Assembly: GCF_918698085.1 (NCBI RefSeq)
Contig: NZ_CAKKLP010000006.1
Span: forward strand, 186,001 to 250,000
Origin: Chryseobacterium sp. Bi04
GTDB taxonomy: Bacteria; Bacteroidota; Bacteroidia; Flavobacteriales; Weeksellaceae
Direction: 5' to 3'
DNA: 64,000 nucleotides
The notes beneath the pieces were generated by a model that was given only the letters and a program-made list of their open reading frames with translations, did no database searches and was not told the DNA's origin. The translations under genes and the position numbers were made by a program. Shown piece after piece: positions 1-7,342 of this stretch (the first letter of the stretch is position 1; every line of letters starts with the position of its first letter).

Positions 1-90
1 ATATTTTGTAGTGATTTGTTAAGGTTTTTAATTTTTTTATAAAATGGATTCCAGTAAATAATCATCCCTGAAATCAGGTTACAATGGGTA

Positions 91-124
91 AAAAAAGACC
101 GTCTTAAGAGGACAGCCTTTTATA
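91..124 (-). terminator. Probable intrinsic terminator downstream of tssD
   Basis: On the minus strand an imperfect hairpin (GGCTGTC ... GACGGTC, AAGA-rich loop) is followed by a run of seven T. It sits just past the stop of the TssD gene, so it plausibly ends that transcript. Confidence 0.5.
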
Positions 125-140
125 TTTCAGTACTGAAGAC

Positions 141-545
141 TTAGCTCATAGGCCAAAGTCCGTCATAAGATGAATTTCCATACGTAATACTCTCTGCACT
201 AACTACAAAGCTGATCAGCATATTGTTGCTGTCTAAAGCATCAAAATCTACTTCATGCTGGATCACATATCCGTTCTCCCATTTTAAAGAGATCAATGTT
301 CCCTCTTCATGAGATTTATTGAAATTTATTTCCCCGTTGGTAGGTTTGTATTTACTGTTGAGTAAGCTTTCCAAAACATCAGATTTTTCTGTTGCTTCAA
401 TTGTTACTTTAATAAGGGCGTTTGTCGGATCAGATGCTACACGTCCTGAAACATCCGTAGCTCTTGATACGCTGTAATTAAGCTTTAGTAGCTTTTGACC
501 TTCACCTCCATTGAATTTTAAGATTCCTCTTGAATTTCCTGCCAT
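141..545 (-). CDS. tssD: Type VI secretion system tube protein TssD (Hcp-like)
   Basis: This 134-aa protein has the layout of the Bacteroidota Hcp/TssD family (T6SS subtype iii): a short beta-strand start (GILKFNGGEGQKLLKLNYSV), a T-D-x-S/T-G-R element near residue 30, a strand with IEATE, then NGEINFNKS and a final SAESITYGN strand. It lacks a signal peptide, as expected for a protein that assembles in the cytoplasm into the secreted tube. No other T6SS gene (sheath, baseplate, ClpV) is in the window, so it is an orphan here; orphan Hcp genes often act as effector carriers or spare tube subunits. A TATCTTTG -7 element lies about 50 bp upstream. Confidence 0.75.
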   Translation of the reverse strand: MAGNSRGILKFNGGEGQKLLKLNYSVSRATDVSGRVASDPTNALIKVTIEATEKSDVLESLLNSKYKPTNGEINFNKSHEEGTLISLKWENGYVIQHEVDFDALDSNNMLISFVVSAESITYGNSSYDGLWPMS

Positions 546-596
546 TTCTTAAATTTTATCCTTAATGATTGTTCCCGTATAATAGGATTTACATAA

Positions 597-604
597 CAAA
601 GATA
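597..604 (-). promoter_or_regulatory. Candidate -7 element of the tssD promoter
   Basis: CAAAGATA on the plus strand reads TATCTTTG on the minus strand, a perfect match to the Bacteroidota -7 consensus TAnnTTTG, 52 bp upstream of the tssD start. I do not see a convincing TTG at the usual 17-23 bp distance, so this is only a half-site match. Confidence 0.35.
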
Positions 605-776
605 GAGTTCATGTTCTAATCTAAAAAGTTTTTAAGCAACAGTTTCATAAATTGTAGTAGTTCTACGACTTTTTACAGGCAATAAAACAAACAAAAGGAA
701 TGCTTCATATTGGCTTTTAGTCTTCTGTAGACCACTATGGAATGAATAACAACTCATTGCAGGACATTAAACGGTT

Positions 777-1061
777 TCAAAAAACACTATGCTTATAAAT
801 ATATGCAGCAATCATAATTAAAAGATTTGTTACCACCATAATTCCTAACGCAACGCCATATTTTCTTTTCTTGTCGATGAAACTCCAACCCAGTGTAAAA
901 AAAAACAATAATAAAGTATATACTGCAGGGTACATATGAAAAGCTTCAGAAAACTTCCCTTCAAATACCAGTACAATAGCTCTTTGAGCGCCACATCCAA
1001 GGCATTCTACTCCCAGAAATTTTTTACTGGGACAGGTCAGCATAAAGTCTTCAATATTCAT
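777..1061 (-). CDS. DUF2752 family small membrane protein
   Basis: This 94-aa protein has the DUF2752 signature C-P-x-K-x-x-x-G-x-x-C-x-G-C-G-x-Q-R-A, with Cys10, Cys20 and Cys23. Two hydrophobic segments follow (about residues 45-62 and 70-90), so it is probably an inner-membrane protein with an N-terminal cysteine cluster. The molecular function of the family is not established. It lies 20 bp downstream of the old yellow enzyme gene on the same strand and may be co-transcribed. Confidence 0.75.
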   Translation of the reverse strand: MNIEDFMLTCPSKKFLGVECLGCGAQRAIVLVFEGKFSEAFHMYPAVYTLLLFFFTLGWSFIDKKRKYGVALGIMVVTNLLIMIAAYIYKHSVF

Positions 1062-1081
1062 TTCTGCAGTATTACAAGTAC

Positions 1082-2134
1082 TTATGATGATATTTTCGCC
1101 CTGGTATACTGATGAGGAAAAAAGCAGTCTTCTTTCATCTCAAATGATCCCTGAACCGCAATGTATGGATTCCTAAGGATTTCCCGTGCTACAAATATAA
1201 GATCAGCATCTCCATTCTGAAGGATTTCTTCAGCCTGTTTAACTTCAGTAATCAACCCTACAGCACCTGTTTTAACAGCAGCCTCATTTCTTATCTGTGA
1301 AGAAAACGGAACCTGATAGCCATCAAAAACAGAAATTTTAGCTCCATGAATATTTCCTCCGCTTGATACGTCTACCAGATCAACGGAATGCTCTTTTAAA
1401 ACTTTAGCTAAAGCAACACTGCTTTTAATATCCCAGCCATTTTCGGCATATTCTGTTCCGGAAATCCTTACAAAAAGCGCCGTTTCTTCATTCAGTTCTT
1501 CATTTACAGCCTCTACAATTTCCATCAGAAACCGAATCCTGTTTTCAAAACTTCCGCCATATTCATCGGTTCTTATATTGGAAAGTGGTGACAGAAACTG
1601 ATGGATAAGATATCCGTGTGCCCCATGAAGTTCAATAATATCAAAACCTGCTTTTACAGCTCTTCTTGCTGCTTCTTTAAAGTTTAACACCAGTTCTTTC
1701 ACCTCATCAGTAGACAATACATGCGGAATTCTTTCTGACGGATGATACGGAATAGGACTCGGGGCAATCGTTTCCCAGCCTTCTTCAACGGAGATCTGAT
1801 GATTGTTCCATGTAGAACCTTTCCTACCGGCATGTGCCAGCTGGATTCCTATCTTAGACTCCGAGTGAGTATGCACAAATTCTACTATTTTCTGCAGTTT
1901 GCCCGCCTGCTCATCATTCCAGATTCCCATACAATGATTGGTAATCCTTCCCCGGGGTTCTACTCCTGTAGCCTCTATCATAATCAGTCCTGTTCCTCCC
2001 TGTGCTCTGCTTCCATAATGTACAAAATGAAAATCATTGGCCATTCCGTTTTCACATGAATACATACACATAGGTGACATTACCCATCGGTTTTTTAACT
2101 CTACATTTCTGAATTGTATTGGTGTATATAACAT
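1082..2134 (-). CDS. NADH:flavin oxidoreductase, old yellow enzyme family (YqjM-like)
   Basis: This 350-aa TIM-barrel FMN enzyme resembles YqjM/xenobiotic reductases, which reduce activated C=C bonds using NAD(P)H. Visible signatures are PMCMYS with Cys23 and Tyr25 (equivalent to the flavin-contacting Cys26/Tyr28 of YqjM), QLAHAGRK near 98-105, the active-site pair in HGAHGY (His170, His173), FLSPLSNIRTDEYGGSFENR near 180-199, and the phosphate-binding end with FVARE near 315. The length matches the family (about 340-350 aa). It is the first gene of a possible two-gene unit with the DUF2752 gene and is divergent from cdd. The physiological substrate cannot be read from the sequence. Confidence 0.9.
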   Translation of the reverse strand: MLYTPIQFRNVELKNRWVMSPMCMYSCENGMANDFHFVHYGSRAQGGTGLIMIEATGVEPRGRITNHCMGIWNDEQAGKLQKIVEFVHTHSESKIGIQLAHAGRKGSTWNNHQISVEEGWETIAPSPIPYHPSERIPHVLSTDEVKELVLNFKEAARRAVKAGFDIIELHGAHGYLIHQFLSPLSNIRTDEYGGSFENRIRFLMEIVEAVNEELNEETALFVRISGTEYAENGWDIKSSVALAKVLKEHSVDLVDVSSGGNIHGAKISVFDGYQVPFSSQIRNEAAVKTGAVGLITEVKQAEEILQNGDADLIFVAREILRNPYIAVQGSFEMKEDCFFPHQYTRAKISS

Positions 2135-2234
2135 TTTATCATTTTTAAAAAATTCAAATTAACTCCAGAAGAATAAATATTGCCCACTTCATTAAAAAGA
2201 AGTAATTTTACCCCCCTTTTTTAGTCTACAATAT

Positions 2235-2717
2235 ATGAAAAAAGACATACAGATCAGTTACGAATATTTTAAAAATAGCAGTGAACTGAATGATATAGAA
2301 AATACATTATTAGCAAGAGCCAAAGCGGCTCGTGAAAACGCTTATGCACCTTATTCCCAATTTTTGGTAGGGTGTTCCGTATTATTGGAAAATGGAGAGA
2401 TCTATTCCGGCAATAATCAGGAGAATGCTGCATTTCCGTCAGGGCTTTGTGCCGAAAGAACTACTCTTTTTTGGGTAGCTGCTAATTTTCCGGATGTGAA
2501 AATAAAAAAGATCTTTGTAGTAGGAGGTCCTAAAGAATTTCATGAGAATAATCCGCCGATTCCTCCTTGCGGGGCATGCCGTCAGAGTTTAATAGAATAT
2601 GAAACAAAGCAAAGTGAAGACATTGATCTCTATTTTTCAAGCATGAATGATGAGGTGGTAAAAGTACACGCTGTAAAAGATCTGCTTCCTTTTTATTTTG
2701 ATTCAACGTTCTTATAG
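2235..2717 (+). CDS. cdd: Cytidine deaminase
   Basis: This 160-aa enzyme of pyrimidine salvage hydrolyses cytidine and deoxycytidine to uridine and deoxyuridine. Zinc ligands and catalytic acid are visible as C-A-E (Cys72, Glu74) and P-C-G-A-C-R-Q (Cys112, Cys115), with the substrate-binding YSQFLVG at 40-46 and GNNQENAAFPSGLCAER at 59-75. The length fits the homotetrameric class, with about 25 extra N-terminal residues as seen in flavobacterial members. It is monocistronic, divergent from the OYE gene and closed by a terminator. Confidence 0.93.
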   Translation: MKKDIQISYEYFKNSSELNDIENTLLARAKAARENAYAPYSQFLVGCSVLLENGEIYSGNNQENAAFPSGLCAERTTLFWVAANFPDVKIKKIFVVGGPKEFHENNPPIPPCGACRQSLIEYETKQSEDIDLYFSSMNDEVVKVHAVKDLLPFYFDSTFL

Positions 2718-2743
2718 GATGTAAATGCACAAATAAACTTATA

Positions 2744-2777
2744 AAGCCTGTGGAGTTTTCTGCAGGTTTTTATTTTT
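2744..2777 (+). terminator. Probable terminator of cdd
   Basis: A hairpin with CCTG/CAGG at its base (CCTGTGGAGTTTTCTGCAGG) is followed directly by TTTTTATTTTT, about 30 bp after the cdd stop. Confidence 0.6.
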
Positions 2778-2819
2778 CAATCAATTTTGCATCACATGGT
2801 AAGTAAAATCACAGATCCA

Positions 2820-2863
2820 AAAAAAGAGGCTGTTTCTATTTTTGAAACAACCTCTTTTTATTT
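2820..2863. terminator. Strong bidirectional terminator between cdd and barstar gene
   Basis: AAAAAGAGG-x-TGTTTC, loop TATTTTT, GAAACA-x-CCTCTTTTT forms a long stem flanked by A-run and T-run, so it can work on both strands. It lies just past the barstar stop codon on the minus strand. Confidence 0.75.
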
Positions 2864-2867
2864 TCGT

Positions 2868-3185
2868 TTATTTTTCTTCGTCTGATTCTATATCCTCATC
2901 GTCTTCGTCTTCATATTGCTCCAGGTAATAACTGAAACTAAAGTCTTCAACTTCTTCTTCAGCATCTTCCAAACTGGTAAGCAGATCTTCAAAAATCTCA
3001 AGCTGATCTACTGTCATATTTACGAATTCAATGTGGAGCGGCATTTCCAGGTCTCCTGTAATGGTATCATAAAGCGCATCAAGATTATCCCCAAAATGTT
3101 CAGGAAGCTGAATCTTTTCCTTTAATTGGGCATAAAAATCTTCATAATCGCCTATGTCTGTAAAATCTATATATACTGTCTTCAT
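2868..3185 (-). CDS. Barstar-family ribonuclease inhibitor
   Basis: The protein is 105 aa from the Met at 3185, which I chose because its ATG overlaps the TGA of the upstream metallopeptidase (ATGA); an upstream Met at 3203 would add six residues. Barstar features are MKTVYIDF at the N-terminus and the helix-2 motif FGDNLDALYDTITG (31-44), aligning with barstar YGENLDALWDCLTG; the key barnase-blocking Asp39 corresponds to Asp40, while Trp38 is Tyr39. It ends in an acidic tail (residues about 80-105, rich in D/E). Barstars bind and plug the active site of barnase-type RNases in the cytoplasm. A barnase-family gene lies 1.05 kb upstream on the same strand, so this is likely its immunity protein, separated by two other genes. 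Confidence 0.88.
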   Translation of the reverse strand: MKTVYIDFTDIGDYEDFYAQLKEKIQLPEHFGDNLDALYDTITGDLEMPLHIEFVNMTVDQLEIFEDLLTSLEDAEEEVEDFSFSYYLEQYEDEDDEDIESDEEK

Positions 3186-3805
3186 ATTGAACTGAATTTC
3201 CAATTTTTTTTGATTAAAAAACTTTTACATTTCTTGCAGAATCCGGTTTCCTCATTGGTGGGATTTTTACCCTCTGCACTTCTCATAAAACACATTTTTT
3301 CCGGGCAATGTGGAAGCCCCTGCGTATGGCCAAGCTCATGAATGGCTATTTTAAAAAACTGCTCATCAGAATTTTCTTTACTTAATCTAAATTTTGACGC
3401 TACACAGGCTTTTCCGGGGGTATATCCCAATCCCATAATCCCAAAGTCTCTGATTTCCCCTCTGGTAGCAATAATATCTTTCGAGGTTAGTCCTATTGTC
3501 ACAAAATCGTCTTTTGTCCTTTTACTCAGGAATTTAATAATTGAATCAGCCCTGTACCGGTTTCTCTCTTTATAATAAGTATTTTCCGGAAAATCTATAG
3601 CATCAAGCATTTTGACATTCGGATAAACTTCCCTAATTCCTTCTGCCACGGTTTCCAAACTTTCAGGTTTAACATCTTTAAATGGCTGTATAAGGATGGT
3701 AATCGCGGGTTTCTGCTCTTGATTTATCCTCATCTTCTGTTTTTCCGAACACGAGATAATCAGGAATAAAGCCAATAGCAGATAAAAGAGATTATTATTT
3801 TTCAA
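3182..3805 (-). CDS. Archaemetzincin-like zinc metallopeptidase, lipoprotein
   Basis: This 207-aa protein has a lipobox (LIISC, Cys19). The zinc site is HELGH at 156-160 with His166, followed by the archaemetzincin-specific cysteines: H166-C167, C172, Met174 and a final C190-x-x-C193. Archaemetzincins (AmzA family) carry exactly HExxHxxGxxHCx4CxMx17CxxC; their natural substrates are poorly known. Unusually for the family this copy appears exported and lipid-anchored. It overlaps the barstar start by 4 bp (ATGA), so the two are probably translationally coupled, although no functional link between them is established. Confidence 0.85.
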   Translation of the reverse strand: MKNNNLFYLLLALFLIISCSEKQKMRINQEQKPAITILIQPFKDVKPESLETVAEGIREVYPNVKMLDAIDFPENTYYKERNRYRADSIIKFLSKRTKDDFVTIGLTSKDIIATRGEIRDFGIMGLGYTPGKACVASKFRLSKENSDEQFFKIAIHELGHTQGLPHCPEKMCFMRSAEGKNPTNEETGFCKKCKSFLIKKNWKFSSI

Positions 3806-3835
3806 AATTACAATAATTTAAAATAAACCACTTCT

Positions 3836-3869
3836 GTCATTGCGAGGAGCAAAGCGACAAAGCAATCTC
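3836..3869. repeat. Left inverted repeat bracketing the GIY-YIG gene (REP-like)
   Basis: A 34-bp element starting GTCATTGCGAGGAGC and ending GCAATCTC. It is the near-perfect inverted partner of 4194-4228 and is itself partly palindromic (ATTGC ... GCAAT). The stop codon of the GIY-YIG gene overlaps its inner end. Confidence 0.85.
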
Positions 3870-4176
3870 AAAAAACATCCATAATATTTTGAATGTCATC
3901 TGTTAAATCCCTCCACTCAGGATTTATAGAGTTGATAAGATCCAATTTCTTCTGTCTTGAACCTGCTTTTATTTGTTTTTCCCGAAAAATAGCATCTCCA
4001 ATTTCCTGAAAAGCTTCCCAATAAACGAGTATATACAAATTATATCTTGATGTAAAACTTTGGGAATAATATGCTTCTTTATGTTGCTGAACTCGTTTTG
4101 GCAAGTTTGAAGTAACTCCTGTATAAAGAGTTGTATGATTTTTATTGGTCATAATATAAATAAAACCTGCTTTCAT
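3868..4176 (-). CDS. GIY-YIG nuclease domain protein (UPF0213/YhbQ-like)
   Basis: From the Met at 4176 this is 102 aa, the size of single-domain GIY-YIG proteins. The motif is FIYIMTN (GIY part) and LYTGVT (YIG part), followed by the conserved Arg in LPKRVQQHK. The open frame extends upstream to 4224, but that part (MRGTKVTKQSL) is translated inverted repeat, so I place the start at MKAGFIYIMTN. The gene is tightly enclosed by two inverted 34/35-bp repeats, suggesting a small mobile or formerly mobile unit inserted between the barnase gene and its downstream genes. Its nuclease substrate is unknown. Confidence 0.85.
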   Translation of the reverse strand: MKAGFIYIMTNKNHTTLYTGVTSNLPKRVQQHKEAYYSQSFTSRYNLYILVYWEAFQEIGDAIFREKQIKAGSRQKKLDLINSINPEWRDLTDDIQNIMDVF

Positions 4177-4193
4177 CTTTTCATCATATTTTA

Positions 4194-4228
4194 GAGATTG
4201 CTTCGTCACTTTCGTTCCTCGCAATGAC
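4194..4228. repeat. Right inverted repeat bracketing the GIY-YIG gene (REP-like)
   Basis: A 35-bp element whose reverse complement starts GTCATTGCGAGGAACG and ends GCAATCTC. Against the left copy it differs by one indel and a few substitutions. Only three bases separate it from the barnase stop codon at 4232. Confidence 0.85.
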
Positions 4229-4231
4229 TAT

Positions 4232-4747
4232 TTACTGTTTGTCAAAACTCTTATAATGATTCTTAGTAAGGTAGACGTCTCCATTTTCTGTGTATATGAT
4301 TCTGTCTGCATTTCTACCTCCGCACTGATAATTGACATCGGCTTCAAAGTATTTTTCGCCACCCGGCAACCGTCCTTCCCGGTTTCCGAATTTATCTCCT
4401 CCAATAGCTTTTCCGGGAAGCACTTCACAAAGATTTCCTTTTGAAGGATTCCATCCCAGTTTTCGGGCCTCATTTTTTGTAAGATAGTAATTAGGTAGCC
4501 TATGGTTTTGTTTCACATAGGTAATAACGGTTTTTTCTTCTGTCAGCTGATCAATTGAAACCTGGGCTGGTGAAGTTCCGTTATTGTAGCCGTCTTGAGC
4601 AGATGTACTTCCGTAGCTTACCGTTTCTTTTTTTGTAGTGGCCTGGTCTTTTTTATCTGCAATAAAATTATTGTAAATATACATGACAGACATTCCAAAA
4701 AGAAGTCCCAGGCATATAAAAAACACTGATCTTATTTTACTGTTCAT
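4232..4747 (-). CDS. Barnase-family ribonuclease, N-terminally membrane-anchored or exported
   Basis: This 171-aa protein has a hydrophobic N-terminus (about residues 5-30), an S/T/Q-rich linker, then a complete barnase fold from about 65. Motifs match barnase: YVKQNHRLPNYYLTKNEARKLGW, SKGNLCEVLPGKAIGGD, NREGRLPG and the catalytic set Glu136 (barnase E73), Arg145 (R83), Arg149 (R87), His164 (H102) and Lys91 (K27). All are intact, so it should be an active guanyl-preferring RNase. It is probably exported, as classic barnase is, or acts as a membrane-tethered toxin. Its likely inhibitor, barstar, lies further downstream on the same strand after an inserted GIY-YIG unit and an archaemetzincin gene. 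Confidence 0.9.
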   Translation of the reverse strand: MNSKIRSVFFICLGLLFGMSVMYIYNNFIADKKDQATTKKETVSYGSTSAQDGYNNGTSPAQVSIDQLTEEKTVITYVKQNHRLPNYYLTKNEARKLGWNPSKGNLCEVLPGKAIGGDKFGNREGRLPGGEKYFEADVNYQCGGRNADRIIYTENGDVYLTKNHYKSFDKQ

Positions 4748-4776
4748 GGCAATACTTTATTAATGATGCAATAATT

Positions 4777-5571
4777 TTATTCGCTTCTCCACTCTTCCGG
4801 AATATCACAAATTGGAATAGGGTCCATTTTATGTTTGGCGGCTTTATGCATTCTGTCGAAGATTAAAAAAACTTCTTTATCTCTTCCTTCGTAATCTTCT
4901 GCCGTTTTGGTGCCATATTCTTTTTGAATTTTCTCCAGTTCCGGATACGTAGCTCCAATCTGCTGTTCATCTGTGCGGTCTACATCCCAAAGTCCATCCG
5001 TAGGAATGGCTTCCTGAATACTTTTAATAAGGTTCAATCCTTTCGCAAGGGCATAAACTTCTGTTTTATAAAGGTCTGCAATGGGAGAAACATCTACTCC
5101 ACCATCTCCGTATTTTGTATAAAATCCGATTCCGAAATCTTCAACTTTATTTCCTGTGCCGCATACTAAAAGCCCATTGAGCTGCCCATAATAATAAAGG
5201 GTAAGCATTCTTAAACGGGATCTTGTATTGGCAAAAGCTAATTTTTCATTAGGATATAAATCATCCTTTACATCAAAAGTTTTATAAAGCTCTTCAAATG
5301 CAGGCGTAAGATCCACAGACATCACTTCTACATTCGGGAATCTTGATTTCAAATCATTCATATGTTCCCTTGCTCTATCTACCTGATCCGCTTTTTGGCG
5401 GATGGGCATTTCGATCAATAAGGTTTTCAGGCCGGTCATCGCCGCCAGTGTAGAAACCACTCCGGAATCCACACCTCCGGAAACGCCTAATACATAACCG
5501 TTTACTTTAGCCTTTGTTGCATAATCTTTTAACCAGCTTACAATATGATCTATCACTTTTTGTGTCTGCAT
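4777..5571 (-). CDS. nadE: NH3-dependent NAD(+) synthetase
   Basis: This 264-aa enzyme makes the last step of NAD synthesis: ATP-dependent amidation of nicotinate adenine dinucleotide. The ATP pyrophosphatase loop SGGVDSG is at 31-37; GTGNKVEDFGIGFYTKYGDGGVDVSPIADLYKTEV is partly visible near 140-172. There is no N-terminal nitrilase domain, so it relies on ammonia rather than glutamine. It is 12 bp downstream of a GNAT gene on the same strand and probably in one transcript with the genes up to 6643. Confidence 0.92.
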   Translation of the reverse strand: MQTQKVIDHIVSWLKDYATKAKVNGYVLGVSGGVDSGVVSTLAAMTGLKTLLIEMPIRQKADQVDRAREHMNDLKSRFPNVEVMSVDLTPAFEELYKTFDVKDDLYPNEKLAFANTRSRLRMLTLYYYGQLNGLLVCGTGNKVEDFGIGFYTKYGDGGVDVSPIADLYKTEVYALAKGLNLIKSIQEAIPTDGLWDVDRTDEQQIGATYPELEKIQKEYGTKTAEDYEGRDKEVFLIFDRMHKAAKHKMDPIPICDIPEEWRSE

Positions 5572-5583
5572 TGCTTATATTTT

Positions 5584-6114
5584 TTAATCTATTCCAAATT
5601 CTTTAGGGTATTTCACCATCCCTTTTTTATTTTTTAATCCGTTCTCTGTCAATTCAATAGCCATTCCGTTTTCTTCCGGAATTTCAAACGGAAAAGTGAT
5701 CCCAAATTTACTGGTTTTTTCGTAACCAAACTTTGGATAATAATTTTCATGGCCGATAAGTATAATTGAAGAATATCCTAGTGCTCTGGCTATCGAATGT
5801 CCCTGAAGAATAAGCTTGCCGCCCACTCCTTTATTCTGAAACTCGGGCTTTACTGAAACAGGAGCTAATGCCAGCGATTCATAAGATTCTGAGCCATTAT
5901 CTATTTTAATTTTTGTAAAAAGAATATGGCCGGTAATCTCACCATGTTCATTTTCTGCTACCAATGACAGTTCAGGGATAAAAGCATCAGATTTTCTTAA
6001 TTTCTCAACAAGAAAATGTTCCTGATGATCACTATGCTCCATATTCCTGAAAGCTTCTTCTATAAGCTGAAATACTTTTTTATGGTCTTTTTCTTCCTCC
6101 TTGCGTATGGTCAT
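5584..6114 (-). CDS. GNAT family N-acetyltransferase (YhbS-like)
   Basis: The protein is 176 aa from the Met at 6114; an earlier Met at 6138 would overlap the upstream gene by 17 bp. GNAT features are the N-terminal MTIRKEEEKDHKKVFQLIEEAF helix region, the LALAPVSVKPEFQNKGVGGKLI acetyl-CoA loop (Q/R-x-x-G-x-G) and GHENYYPKFGYE near the C-terminus. These resemble YhbS-type acetyltransferases. The substrate is unknown. Confidence 0.82.
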   Translation of the reverse strand: MTIRKEEEKDHKKVFQLIEEAFRNMEHSDHQEHFLVEKLRKSDAFIPELSLVAENEHGEITGHILFTKIKIDNGSESYESLALAPVSVKPEFQNKGVGGKLILQGHSIARALGYSSIILIGHENYYPKFGYEKTSKFGITFPFEIPEENGMAIELTENGLKNKKGMVKYPKEFGID

Positions 6115-6121
6115 ACTATTA

Positions 6122-6643
6122 TTAAATATATTGTTCACGTTTCAGTTTATACCAAAAACAGATCGCCCCAGAATCTTCAAATTCTCCGGTCCGTTCAAAT
6201 CCCAGTTTTCCTAAAATATAATTGGATCCTGTATTTCCGGAATCTGCATAAGCATAAATAAAATCTGCATTCAATTCATTAAAACCATAATGAAGAGCAG
6301 CTTTTGCTGTTTCCATAGCATAACCTTTCCCCCAGAATTCAGGAATGAAACGATATCCAAGATCCAGCGTATTGACATGGTTATTGATAGGTTCTGTTAA
6401 TAATTTCAGCCCGCTCCAGCCTATCATCAGTCCACTTTCTTTTTCAATAACGGCAAGTCTTCCCACTCCATTTTCTTCATACTGCTTCTGAATCATTTTT
6501 ATCATATCTTTTGACTCCTGAATATGTGTTATAGGCTTTTCAAGATATTTCATCACTTCAGGATCAGAATGCAAAATAAACATCCGTTCACAATCAGTAT
6601 CCTCAAGTCGTCTTAAAATCAGTCGGTCGGTCTCTATTCTCAT
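6122..6643 (-). CDS. GNAT family N-acetyltransferase (RimJ/RimL type)
   Basis: This 173-aa protein carries the RimJ/RimL-type start LILRRLEDTD (residues 8-17), HSDPEVMKYL, and the acetyl-CoA site GYRFIPEFWGKGYAMETAKA near 97-116. Members acetylate protein N-termini or small amines; the target cannot be told. It lies 7 bp upstream of the next GNAT gene and 9 bp downstream of the LRR gene, so the cluster is likely one operon. Confidence 0.82.
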   Translation of the reverse strand: MRIETDRLILRRLEDTDCERMFILHSDPEVMKYLEKPITHIQESKDMIKMIQKQYEENGVGRLAVIEKESGLMIGWSGLKLLTEPINNHVNTLDLGYRFIPEFWGKGYAMETAKAALHYGFNELNADFIYAYADSGNTGSNYILGKLGFERTGEFEDSGAICFWYKLKREQYI

Positions 6644-6652
6644 ATCATCAGT

Positions 6653-7291
6653 TTATTGTTCGGTTCCAAAAATAGTAATATTGGTTTTCAGTCCCTTCTT
6701 TATATCTGCTTCTTTCATCTTATTTCCGCCAACGTTCACCGTCTGCAGATCAACATTTTCCGAAATATCCAGTTTTTGGAGTTTATTATGTTCAAGATTT
6801 AACTTTCTTAATTTTTTAAATGGGGTCAAATCGATCGTTTTTAATTGATTTAAAGATAATGTTAATTGATCAATTTTTGGAGTGCCTTTTAATGAAATCG
6901 TTTCCAAAAGATTATTGTCCAGATACAGCGAGGTCATACTTTTCAGATTTTCTGCTGTGAAAGAAGTAATCTTACATCCTGTGCATGAGAACAGTTCCAG
7001 CTTGTCCATATTGCTTATGGCTATATTGGAAATAACATTATCATCCAGAATAATCATTTTTACATGTTCAAAAAAACGTAAATCCTCCGCTGATGTAATT
7101 CCTTTCTGAACTAAAAATAAGTTTGTGATCAAGCCTGTTTCAGTTTTCTCCAGTATTCCGTTCTTATTCAGGTCAAAATTTTCAAGAACTGCTTTTTCAA
7201 AGTTTTTATCTTTAAACTCAAGCTTTTGGCCGTGGAAAAAAGAAAATCCCCAAATAAAGCATAGTGCTGTAAATATTTTAATTTTCATCAT
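6653..7291 (-). CDS. Secreted leucine-rich-repeat protein
   Basis: This 212-aa protein has a signal peptide (MMKIKIFTALCFIWGFSFFHG, cleavage near 21). It carries an EF-hand-like DLNKNGILEKTE motif (D-x-N-x-N-G-x-x-x-x-E) near 40-51 and about six short leucine-rich repeats such as LTLSLNQLKTIDL and LNLEHNKLQKLDI, typical of flavobacterial LRR_4/internalin-like modules. No T9SS C-terminal domain is present. It is probably a periplasmic or surface protein-binding module with unknown partner. Its start is divergent from gldB (51 bp apart). Confidence 0.75.
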   Translation of the reverse strand: MMKIKIFTALCFIWGFSFFHGQKLEFKDKNFEKAVLENFDLNKNGILEKTETGLITNLFLVQKGITSAEDLRFFEHVKMIILDDNVISNIAISNMDKLELFSCTGCKITSFTAENLKSMTSLYLDNNLLETISLKGTPKIDQLTLSLNQLKTIDLTPFKKLRKLNLEHNKLQKLDISENVDLQTVNVGGNKMKEADIKKGLKTNITIFGTEQ

Positions 7292-7342
7292 TAATTGTCT
7301 TTTTAATCCTTATTTTTGTACACTTAATTTCATGTAAAAATA

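Noticed and set aside
1742..2059. 105-codon plus-strand ORF opposite the old yellow enzyme gene
   Set aside because: Shadow of a well-supported gene; no promoter or family pattern.
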